From NCBI GenBank assembly GCA_035255485.1, contig DATEZO010000269.1, positions 1 to 21,864 on the forward strand: DNA of 21,864 nucleotides, written 5' to 3'. This DNA is from DATEZO01 sp035255485 (GTDB taxonomy: Bacteria > Pseudomonadota > Gammaproteobacteria > Burkholderiales > Burkholderiaceae_D). The notes under the pieces were generated by a model that was given only the letters and a program-made list of their open reading frames with translations, was not told the origin of the DNA and ran no database searches. Shown in pieces: positions 9,166 through 15,402 of the stretch. How positions within the stretch are numbered: position 1 is the first letter of the stretch; each line of letters starts with the position of its first letter. Both the position numbers and the translations under genes were made by a program.

Positions 9166-10248
9166 TCAGGAGGGCGATTTCAGCCGTCCGGGCAGTACAT
9201 CATGCAACAATGTCGCGGCATCGCGAATCATCTTTTCCGTGGTTTCCCAGCCGACGCAGGCATCGGTAACCGAACAGCCGTATTGCAGCTGCGACAGGTC
9301 GGCCGGAATCGGCTGCTTGCCGGCAACCAGGTTCGATTCGATCATGACACCCACCAGCGACTGGTTGCCGAGCCGGATCTGATTCACGACATCGGCCATC
9401 ACCAGCGGTTGCAGTTCCGGATTCTTGAAGCTGTTCGCATGCGAGCAATCGACCACGATATTGGCCGGCAACTTCGCCTTTGCCAACGCCTGTTCGGCCA
9501 TGGCCACCGATACCGTATCGTAATTCGGCCGGCCGTCGCCACCGCGCAGCACGACATGGCCATGGCGGTTGCCGCGGGTGCGCACGATCGCGACCCGGCC
9601 CTGGCCATTCAAGCCGAGAAAGGAATGCGGATGGGAGGCCGACAGAATGGCATTGATGGCGATGGCGATATCGCCGTCGGTGCCGTTCTTGAAACCGACC
9701 GGAGTGGACAGGCCGGAAGACATTTCGCGATGCGTTTGCGATTCGGTAGTGCGTGCACCGATTGCAGTCCACGCGATCAGATCGCCCAGGAATTGCGGCG
9801 AAATCGGATCGAGCGCTTCGGTCGCGGTCGGCAGGCCGAGTTCGCTGACGTCAAGCAGGAACTTGCGCGCGTTCTGCATGCCGCGCTCGACATGAAAGGA
9901 ATCGTCCATGTCCGGGTCGTTGATATATCCCTTCCAGCCGGTCGTGGTGCGCGGTTTTTCAAAATACACGCGCATCACCAGCAGCAGTGTATCGGCGACG
10001 TCGTCCTGCAAGGCTTTCAGCCGGCGCGCATAGTCCAGGCCGGCAACCGGATCGTGGATCGAGCAGGGGCCGACCACGACCAGCATCCGGTGATCCTTGC
10101 GGTCGAGAATATTGCGCAACGCTTCGCGCCCCTGCATGACGACAGCGCCGGCCCGGTCCGAGAGCGGCAGGCGCGCATGCAGATCTTCCGGCGTGGGCAT
10201 CGGATCGAAGGAAGTGACGTTGATATTTTCGATATTGAGAATGGTCAT
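9166..10248 (-). CDS. aroG: 3-deoxy-7-phosphoheptulonate synthase, class I (AroG/AroF type)
   Basis: DAHP synthase: condenses phosphoenolpyruvate with erythrose 4-phosphate, the first step of the shikimate pathway. 360 residues, a normal length for the type I-alpha family. Conserved blocks: VVVGPCSIHD, MRVYFEKPRTTTGWKG, GARTTESQTHRE, VDCSHANS, TDACVGW. The metal ligands known from E. coli AroG (Cys, His, Glu, Asp) correspond to C62, H270, E304 and D329. Around residues 210-240 it looks somewhat more like Tyr-sensitive AroF (FLGLNGQG) than AroG, so the feedback effector is not certain. The ATG has no Shine-Dalgarno and overlaps by ATGA the end of a short upstream ORF. Its own transcription unit looks likely: 417 bp separates it from the upstream gene and 246 bp from the next. 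Confidence 0.96.
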   Translation of the reverse strand: MTILNIENINVTSFDPMPTPEDLHARLPLSDRAGAVVMQGREALRNILDRKDHRMLVVVGPCSIHDPVAGLDYARRLKALQDDVADTLLLVMRVYFEKPRTTTGWKGYINDPDMDDSFHVERGMQNARKFLLDVSELGLPTATEALDPISPQFLGDLIAWTAIGARTTESQTHREMSSGLSTPVGFKNGTDGDIAIAINAILSASHPHSFLGLNGQGRVAIVRTRGNRHGHVVLRGGDGRPNYDTVSVAMAEQALAKAKLPANIVVDCSHANSFKNPELQPLVMADVVNQIRLGNQSLVGVMIESNLVAGKQPIPADLSQLQYGCSVTDACVGWETTEKMIRDAATLLHDVLPGRLKSPS

Positions 10249-10331
10249 GGCGGGCGGTTCAGTGGATTGGCTGCAGAAAGCGGCCAGTTTACTCTGTCTG
10301 CAAGCGGCAGTGGCAAGCAGTGACGATACAA
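10245..10331 (-). CDS. Possible 28-residue leader ORF overlapping the aroG start
   Basis: A TTG-initiated frame with AGGGA five bases upstream; it ends in TGA that overlaps the aroG ATG (ATGA). The peptide starts (M)YRHCLPLPLADRVNW and ends PLNRPP. aroG itself lacks a Shine-Dalgarno, so coupled translation would explain its expression. It holds one Tyr and one Trp, with no run of aromatic codons, so it is not a classical attenuator peptide. The TTG start and lack of any visible family make this speculative; the frame is open further upstream to 10529. Confidence 0.2.
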   Translation of the reverse strand: MYRHCLPLPLADRVNWPLSAANPLNRPP

Positions 10332-10665
10332 AACTTTCCCTGTTACGGCTTGCCTGGGCAATTTCCAGAATGCCGATTTTTCATCACTGTTTGAAAAATA
10401 TGCCGATGCGTTTGAACATCGCGTTCCTTGGGCCCGGGTATATACGCCGGTCAACGAGATGTATATCTGCGCGGTGTTTTCAACATTATTCGGCTGGTGG
10501 AATGAGCAATTGGGCAGCGACGGACGCACCGAAAGCCCCGGTTAACGTAAAAGTCGCGCAGCGGTTCATTCCAGCTCCCTCACCCGCTTGCGGAACGGGG
10601 CAGGAGGAGAGGGCGGCCGGCCCTGGGACAATTGCAGGCACTTGGGTGGCCCTTCGCCATGACCG
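10249..10665. other. 417-bp intergenic region between aroG and the response-regulator gene
   Basis: Both flanking genes read leftward, so this should hold the 3' end of the response-regulator transcript and the aroG promoter and leader. I see the possible leader ORF next to aroG, a REP-like inverted repeat at 10577-10613, and no convincing -35/-10 pair or T-tailed terminator. No credible protein gene otherwise. Confidence 0.6.
10577..10613. repeat. REP-like imperfect inverted repeat
   Basis: CCCTCACC at 10577-10584 pairs with GGAGAGGG at 10606-10613 with one mismatch. Inside the loop CCGC and GCGG can also pair. The CCCTCACCCGCTTGCGG core looks like the short extragenic palindromes common in GC-rich proteobacteria. 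No T-run follows on either strand, so it is more like a dispersed repeat than an intrinsic terminator. Only one copy is seen in this window. Confidence 0.4.
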
Positions 10666-12777
10666 TTAGGGCAACGCTGCAGTCAAAAGGTGCTTGGATA
10701 TGCCGGTTCCCAGCAAACTGGTGCACCGCGCAGCATCGATTGGCGGGCTGAAATAGTATCCTTGTCCCTCTTCACACTCCAGGGCATTGAGAAATGCGAA
10801 CTGCTCCCGTGTTTCTATCCCCTCGGCAATCACTCGATGCATGAGACTGATGCCCATTCCGACTACTGCAGTGACAATAATGCGTTTTCCGAGGGTTCCT
10901 GTGATGCCGCGCACGAATGATTGGTCGATTTTCAGCACGTCAGTCGGGAAATCCTGAAAGTAGCTCAAGCTGGAATACCCGGTTCCGAAATCATCTATCG
11001 CCAGTCCCACGCCCATGTTCTTGAGCGCATGAAGGGTTTCCCTGCTGGACTGGGAATTGGACATCAGGACGCTTTCCGTCAGCTCAAGCTCAAGGAAGCA
11101 TGGATCCAAACCGGTATCGTCCAGGATACGGCGGATTCCCTGTAAAAAATCCTGATTGCGAAACTCTAGCGCAGAAACGTTGACGGACATGGAAATTGGT
11201 TCCATTCCTGCATCCATCCAGATTCGGGATTGCCTGCATGCTTCACGCAAGACCCAACGCCCAATCGGGACAATCAGGCCACAGTCTTCAGCGACGGAAA
11301 CAAACTCTTCCGGCCAGATCAGCCCCCGTTCTGGATGCTGCCAGCGGACCAGTGCTTCCACGCCGGTAATCATGCCGGTTTTAAGATTGACCTTGGGTTG
11401 GTAATGCAACACGAATTCCTGGTCGTTCAAAGCGCGATGCAGGCCGACTTCGATGGTGTGGCGCTCAACAGCACGCTGATTCATCTCGGCATTAAAGAAT
11501 TCGTAATTATTCCGTCCTTTTTTCTTGACGTGGTACATCGCAATATCAGAATGCTTGAGTAATGTTTCCGCATCCTGGCCGTCCGCAGGATAGATGCTGA
11601 TGCCGATGCTTGCCGTCGTATGGAAGTCATGTTTCTGGATGTGGTGGGGCAGGGCCAGCGAAGCAAGCACCTTCTCCGCAAGATGGGAGACATTTTCCAC
11701 GCGCTTGTCTTCCGCCACCAGAATCACGAATTCGTCTCCGCCATGCCGACTGACCGTGTCGCTGGCGCGAACACAGGCCAACAAGCGATGCGCAGCCGAT
11801 TTGAGCAATTCGTCACCCATCGCATGACCCAAGGAGTCATTGATGTTTTTAAAATTATCCAGATCCAGAAACAACACCCCTAGCGATGTGCCGTTGCGCC
11901 TGGCTAGCGTAATCGCGGAAGCGAGGCGGTCTTTCAACAGTATGCGGTTGGGCAAGCCGGTAAGCGTATCGTGTTGGGCCAGATAGGTCATTTTCTGGGC
12001 CATTGAAGATTGTGTCGGGCCAATGTTACGCAACACCATGACAGCACCGGTGATCCTGCCGCGCCGGTCGTAAATTGGCGACATGCTGTCTTCGATGGCG
12101 ACTTCCCTGCCATCGCGCCGGACCAGAACGGAACTTGCAGATAAGGCGAGCGGCTTGTTTTCCTGAATCGCATGCGCAATTGGCCTGTTGCCAAGCTCGC
12201 AGGTATTGCCATCGATAAGGCGCAGCACCTCGTCGACCGGATGACCCGCAGCTTCATCCCTGGACCAACCGATCATGCGTTCAGCCGCCACATTCATGTA
12301 GGTGATCCTGGCGGAGGGATCTGTACTAATTACGGCGTCTCCAATCGAATTCAGCGTCACGGTGGCTTGTTCTTTTTCCACGAACAACGCGTCTTCTACC
12401 TGCTTGCGTTGAATCACATTGCGCAGCGCCTGCGGCACCAGTGCGTTCAGGAAGTAATCTTTCAACAGATAGCCTTGTGCGCCACGCCGTACGGCTTCGC
12501 TGGCAAGCTCTACGTGACCCGGTGAAACGATGGTCAAAATGGGCAGTGTCGGCGCGGTCTTGAACAGCAGATCGAATGTCTGAATGCCTTTACTGTCAGG
12601 CAAGAAAAAATCCATCAGGACGATATCGATACCGTCCGTGTCAAGCCGGTCAACTGCTTCCCGGGCGCCGTGAACCCATTCAATGTCAAAGGGACCATCC
12701 TGCGCTTTTGGCAATACGTCCTGTAGCGCCTCGGCATCAGCCGCATTGTCCGTAACAATCAGTACATGGTAGAGCAT
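10666..12777 (-). CDS. REC-PAS-GGDEF-EAL response regulator, c-di-GMP enzyme
   Basis: 703-residue cytoplasmic response regulator whose output should be c-di-GMP synthesis and/or breakdown. REC domain 1-125 with phosphoacceptor D56 (VLMDFFLP) and the conserved Lys in GYLLKD. PAS about 137-255. GGDEF intact at 346-350 in SRHGGDEF, with an RASD inhibitory site before it. EAL intact: VEALVRW with E474, LELTES, IDDFGTGYSS, LKIDQSF, AEGIET. Odd: where REC domains usually have two adjacent acids near the N-terminus, this one reads VTDN (T9, D10), so one metal-site acid seems replaced by Thr. Start ATG has AAAGGA just upstream, close but usable. No histidine kinase gene is adjacent, so the phosphodonor is unknown. 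The leader has a repeated six-base element able to form alternative hairpins. Confidence 0.95.
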   Translation of the reverse strand: MLYHVLIVTDNAADAEALQDVLPKAQDGPFDIEWVHGAREAVDRLDTDGIDIVLMDFFLPDSKGIQTFDLLFKTAPTLPILTIVSPGHVELASEAVRRGAQGYLLKDYFLNALVPQALRNVIQRKQVEDALFVEKEQATVTLNSIGDAVISTDPSARITYMNVAAERMIGWSRDEAAGHPVDEVLRLIDGNTCELGNRPIAHAIQENKPLALSASSVLVRRDGREVAIEDSMSPIYDRRGRITGAVMVLRNIGPTQSSMAQKMTYLAQHDTLTGLPNRILLKDRLASAITLARRNGTSLGVLFLDLDNFKNINDSLGHAMGDELLKSAAHRLLACVRASDTVSRHGGDEFVILVAEDKRVENVSHLAEKVLASLALPHHIQKHDFHTTASIGISIYPADGQDAETLLKHSDIAMYHVKKKGRNNYEFFNAEMNQRAVERHTIEVGLHRALNDQEFVLHYQPKVNLKTGMITGVEALVRWQHPERGLIWPEEFVSVAEDCGLIVPIGRWVLREACRQSRIWMDAGMEPISMSVNVSALEFRNQDFLQGIRRILDDTGLDPCFLELELTESVLMSNSQSSRETLHALKNMGVGLAIDDFGTGYSSLSYFQDFPTDVLKIDQSFVRGITGTLGKRIIVTAVVGMGISLMHRVIAEGIETREQFAFLNALECEEGQGYYFSPPIDAARCTSLLGTGISKHLLTAALP

Positions 12778-13095
12778 CGTTCCTTTGTATCTTCAATGGC
12801 AGCGCGCAGTGCCATGCTGATATGCCATAGCCGCGATAGTTAATCAGTATGTTTTCAAATCAACAACCTTAATAGACACAATGGGTAGAAACTAGTTCGA
12901 TGCAATACCGCCGGGACATGCTACGTGCGCACAAAGCGGGATGATGTCGGCAGCAAAAGCGCGTAGCATTTTCTGCATTACGGAAGCCGTCCATGTCGGT
13001 GCCGCAGCATTTATATAAAATAGTTAGGGTTTTGCGGCGCGTGACGATCATGCTGCGCCGGCATTTCGCTATTTTATTAACCTGGACACGGCATA
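12778..13095. other. 318-bp divergent region between the response regulator and pcaC
   Basis: Contains the two divergent starts. Next to the response-regulator start lies the repeated ATGGCA/TGCCAT element (12796-12828). On the pcaC side an AT-rich TATAAAAT-like stretch near 13013-13020 could be a -10 region, but I see no matching -35. No credible gene inside. Confidence 0.5.
12796..12828 (-). promoter_or_regulatory. Leader with alternative hairpin-forming repeats before the response-regulator gene
   Basis: In the transcript direction there are two copies of ATGGCA (12828-12823 and 12815-12810) followed by one TGCCAT (12801-12796), ending 19 nt before the ATG. The last element can pair with either earlier copy: a loop of 8 nt with the near one, larger with the far one. 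This lies directly before the Shine-Dalgarno. A regulatory role is inference only. Confidence 0.3.
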
Positions 13096-13479
13096 ATGGA
13101 TCAGCAATACAAAGATGGCTTGCAAATACGCAAGCAGGTAATGGGAGAAGAATTTGTCAACAGAGCCCTCGCCGGAGCAACTGATTTTACGCAACCCCTG
13201 CAAGAATTCATTTCGCGCAATGCATGGGGAACGGTCTGGTGCCGCGAAGGTCTCGACTTGAAGACGCGCAGCCTGATCACGTTATCGATGCTGACGGCGC
13301 TGGGTCGGGCTCATGAACTGAAGGGGCATGTGCGCGGTGCGTTAAACAACGGTGCGACCATTGAAGAAATTCGTGAAGTATTGCTGCATGCTGCGATCTA
13401 TTGCGGCGTGCCGCTTGCGGTTGATGCCTTTCGTGCGGCACAGGACGCCTTGAAAGACATGGGAACCGTCGCTCCATGA
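13096..13479 (+). CDS. pcaC: 4-carboxymuconolactone decarboxylase-type protein (PcaC-like)
   Basis: 127-residue all-helical protein of the carboxymuconolactone decarboxylase family. True PcaC converts 4-carboxymuconolactone to beta-ketoadipate enol-lactone in protocatechuate breakdown. Seen: FVNRALAGATDFTQPLQEF, a WGTVWCREGLD block, KTRSLITLSMLTALGR, HELKGHVRGALNNGAT and AAIYCGVPLAVDAF, all characteristic of PcaC rather than of the AhpD/CMD-like peroxidase branch, and with no CxxC. Length is right for stand-alone PcaC. Start ATG has only a weak Shine-Dalgarno. No other pca gene is visible nearby, so the physiological substrate is less certain than the family. Convergent with the small hypothetical gene downstream, with a hairpin between them. 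Confidence 0.93.
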   Translation: MDQQYKDGLQIRKQVMGEEFVNRALAGATDFTQPLQEFISRNAWGTVWCREGLDLKTRSLITLSMLTALGRAHELKGHVRGALNNGATIEEIREVLLHAAIYCGVPLAVDAFRAAQDALKDMGTVAP

Positions 13480-13500
13480 TTTCAACCAAATGATGCACAT

Positions 13501-13534
13501 GCCGATTCCGCCAGCCGCGACTGCCGGAATCGGC
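13501..13534. terminator. Hairpin between convergent genes, possible terminator
   Basis: GCCGATTCCG at 13501-13510 and its perfect complement at 13525-13534 give a 10-bp stem with a 14-nt loop, between the convergent 3' ends of pcaC and the small hypothetical gene. No clear T-run follows on either strand, so termination may be weak or Rho-assisted. Confidence 0.45.
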
Positions 13535-13551
13535 ACGATAGTAAATAAAGG

Positions 13552-13794
13552 TTATCTGTTGTCTGTCAGATTTTTTATGCTGGTGATGGCGTAACCTTTT
13601 GCATCAATTTGCTGGAATGGGTCTTCAATCAAAAATTGCTCCAGGTTATTTTCCCCTTCATTCAAGTCGAGACTGCGTTGCGCCGCTTCCCAATCAATAT
13701 TGGTTGCTTCCTGTGGAATCAGCTTTCCTTCCGGAACCGCGAGGTAAGTAAAACGACCAGCAGGTTCAGCCCTTTTGTAAATATCCACTCGCAT
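13552..13794 (-). CDS. Small hypothetical protein, 80 residues
   Basis: Starts MRVDIYKRAEPAGRFTYLAV and ends ITSIKNLTDNR. Acidic, soluble, without signal peptide, membrane segment or metal motif. It resembles a short uncharacterised family that I recall from Oxalobacteraceae and relatives (possibly DUF6139); that is memory, not a search. The start is well supported by AAGGG at 13800-13804, five bases before the ATG. It stands alone on its strand, convergent with pcaC and divergent from the Tim44-like gene. The YK-to-YLAV opening and the GYAITSIKN ending suggest a compact beta-containing fold, but no function can be given. Confidence 0.8.
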   Translation of the reverse strand: MRVDIYKRAEPAGRFTYLAVPEGKLIPQEATNIDWEAAQRSLDLNEGENNLEQFLIEDPFQQIDAKGYAITSIKNLTDNR

Positions 13795-14045
13795 GATTAC
13801 CCTTCATGAAAATAACGTAAGGATTATCTGTGACTCCGCGCCGTGGCAAAGGTTGCGTTTCCCTGGAATGGAACATTCGTTTTTTGCGAAGTAATTGTTC
13901 TGATATCTTCGCTTTTATTAGAGTGTAGTATCTCTATCATTGTCATATTGTTTTGATTGGGTCCGGCGTGCGCCATGCACCGAAATACGCACGGAAGTTT
14001 CGATCAAACGCCAGATGTGGCGGTATTCACATTGAAATTTACTTC

Positions 14046-14050
14046 AGGAG
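14046..14050 (+). promoter_or_regulatory. Ribosome binding site deciding the Tim44-like start
   Basis: AGGAG five bases before the ATG at 14056. It supports this start over the in-frame upstream codon at 13957, whose extra 33 residues show no protein-like features and would bury the signal peptide. Confidence 0.8.
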
Positions 14051-14055
14051 AAAGC

Positions 14056-14964
14056 ATGAAAAGAATCTTGTTCGCGATGATGGCGTTGATCGTCACCTTC
14101 ACGGTTGCAGTGTCGGCGGCCGATGCCAGGCGGCTGGGCGGTGGCGGCTCGTTCGGCAGGCAATCGCAAAGTGTCAGCCGGCAGGCTCATTCGCCAGCCA
14201 ATAGCCAGGCAGTCAGGCCCGCGGCACCTGCCGCCTCACCAGCCACATCGCCCAAGCCGGCCAGTCCGTGGAGAGGCATATTGGGCGGCGCGCTGCTAGG
14301 CCTGGGCTTGGGTGCGCTACTCTCGCATTTCGGCCTGGGCGGCGCCATGGCAAGCATGATCAGCACGATGCTGATGGTGGCCTTGCTGGCATTTGCCGCG
14401 ATGTTCATTTACCGCATGCTGCGCCGCAAGTCCGGCGATAACCGCATGCAACCGGCCTATCCAGGCGCATATTCACCAGGTGCTACTCCGGAGATCGGCT
14501 CTCGCATCGAACCGCTGCAGCCAGCCGCTTTACAATCTGCACCGCTTGCATCGGGAAGCGAGCCGGTCGCTTACACGCAATGGGGCGTGCCGACGGATTT
14601 CGATACCGCGGGTTTTCTGCGTCATGCAAAGACGCATTTCATCCGCTTGCAGGCAGCATGGGATAAAGCGGATATCAACGATATCCGCGAGTTCACTACG
14701 CCGGAAATGTTTGCAGAAATAAAAATGCAGCTGCAGGAGCGTGGCGCTTCGCCCAACAATACCGATGTACAGTCGCTGGATGCGGAATTGCTGGGCATTG
14801 AAACCATTGGTAGCGATTATCTGGCAAGTGTCAAATTTACCGGCATGCTCAAGGAAGCCGACAATGCGCCGGCGACCGCTTTTGCAGAAGTGTGGAATTT
14901 GTCGAAACCGCTTGCCGGACAGGGCGGCGGCTGGATCCTGGCAGGAATTCAACAATTGTCATAG
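14056..14964 (+). CDS. Tim44-like domain membrane protein
   Basis: 302 residues. N-terminal signal peptide or anchor (about 1-23, MKRILFAMMALIVTF...AADA), a Gly/Ser/Pro/Ala-rich linker (about 25-72) with an arginine-rich start, a long hydrophobic segment (about 73-118) with glycine zipper-like GGALLGLGLGALL, then a soluble C-terminal Tim44-like domain (about 190-300; FLRHAKTHFIRLQAAWDKAD and FTTPEMFAEIKMQL are typical). Bacterial Tim44-like proteins are inner-membrane proteins of unclear role; the domain binds lipid or partner proteins in mitochondrial Tim44. Strong Shine-Dalgarno at 14046-14050. Followed 27 bp later by a strong terminator, so it is monocistronic or last in its unit. Confidence 0.9.
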   Translation: MKRILFAMMALIVTFTVAVSAADARRLGGGGSFGRQSQSVSRQAHSPANSQAVRPAAPAASPATSPKPASPWRGILGGALLGLGLGALLSHFGLGGAMASMISTMLMVALLAFAAMFIYRMLRRKSGDNRMQPAYPGAYSPGATPEIGSRIEPLQPAALQSAPLASGSEPVAYTQWGVPTDFDTAGFLRHAKTHFIRLQAAWDKADINDIREFTTPEMFAEIKMQLQERGASPNNTDVQSLDAELLGIETIGSDYLASVKFTGMLKEADNAPATAFAEVWNLSKPLAGQGGGWILAGIQQLS

Positions 14965-14991
14965 CCAAATTGGCATACTGTTTCAACATGT

Positions 14992-15027
14992 AAAAAAACG
15001 GGCTCGCACCTTGCGAGCCCGTTTTTT
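14992..15027. terminator. Strong intrinsic terminator, bidirectional-looking
   Basis: CGGGCTCGC at 14999-15007 pairs perfectly with GCGAGCCCG at 15013-15021 around a 5-nt loop, flanked by seven A upstream and six T downstream. It ends the Tim44-like transcript on the plus strand, and its A/T flanks would also let it act on the minus strand. Confidence 0.95.
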
Positions 15028-15204
15028 ATGGCATTTTCCTAAGGACAATGAGTATTTGCAGGCAGATTCGTAACAAAGCAACGTAACGGCAAGCCATGGA
15101 ATTAACCCACTACAAAACTCAACTATTATTACTACAATTTTGATGAGAAGCAGGCTAAAGGCAAGTCTCGCAGGTGTACAATCCTTACCTATTTTTCGTA
15201 TTCC

Positions 15205-15221
15205 CATGAAAACATTTCATG
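15205..15221. promoter_or_regulatory. Operator-like palindrome upstream of pckG
   Basis: Perfect 7-bp arms (CATGAAA / TTTCATG) around a 3-base centre, 182 bp before the pckG ATG. Size and symmetry suit a dimeric regulator. Which one is unknown. Confidence 0.35.
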
Positions 15222-15389
15222 AGAATGCATGCCCTACAAGCTCGAATGATTACATTGATCGAGCCGCGCGGCCGGTTTGTCCGGTCGCCATTCGACAAGA
15301 CCGCCGTATCGCTGAGAACAGCTAGCAGCTAGCCACAAGCTCACGACGATCCTGCCGTGCCGGGACAAGACGGAATTTCTTTTGGCATT

Positions 15390-15394
15390 GGAGG
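15390..15394 (+). promoter_or_regulatory. Ribosome binding site of pckG
   Basis: GGAGG eight bases before the ATG at 15403. It rules out the upstream in-frame TTG at 15382, which would place this site inside the coding sequence. Confidence 0.85.
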
Positions 15395-15402
15395 TAGTTT
15401 TT

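Larger units (their letters stand above)
15028..15402 (+). promoter_or_regulatory. 375-bp region upstream of pckG, probable promoter and leader
   Basis: Lies between the terminator and the pckG start and should carry the pckG promoter. A TACAAT at 15177-15182 is a possible -10, without a good -35. A 17-base palindrome, CATGAAA-aca-TTTCATG, at 15205-15221 follows it by 22 bases and looks like an operator. A perfect 7-bp tandem duplication (AGCTAGC) lies at 15320-15333. A 60-codon plus-strand frame (15143-15325) has no Shine-Dalgarno and is not called. Confidence 0.5.

Noticed and set aside
9154..10323. 389-codon plus-strand frame opposite aroG
   Set aside because: Antisense shadow of a highly conserved DAHP synthase; composition rich in Arg, His and Gln typical of such frames.
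12993..13184. 63-codon plus-strand frame overlapping the pcaC start
   Set aside because: Overlaps pcaC out of frame, Arg/Gln-rich and without a ribosome site.
13957..14055. Upstream start for the Tim44-like protein
   Set aside because: The AGGAG site and the signal peptide place the start at 14056.
15140..15325. 60-codon plus-strand frame in the pckG leader
   Set aside because: No Shine-Dalgarno before its ATG codons, no protein-like composition, and it contains the operator-like palindrome.
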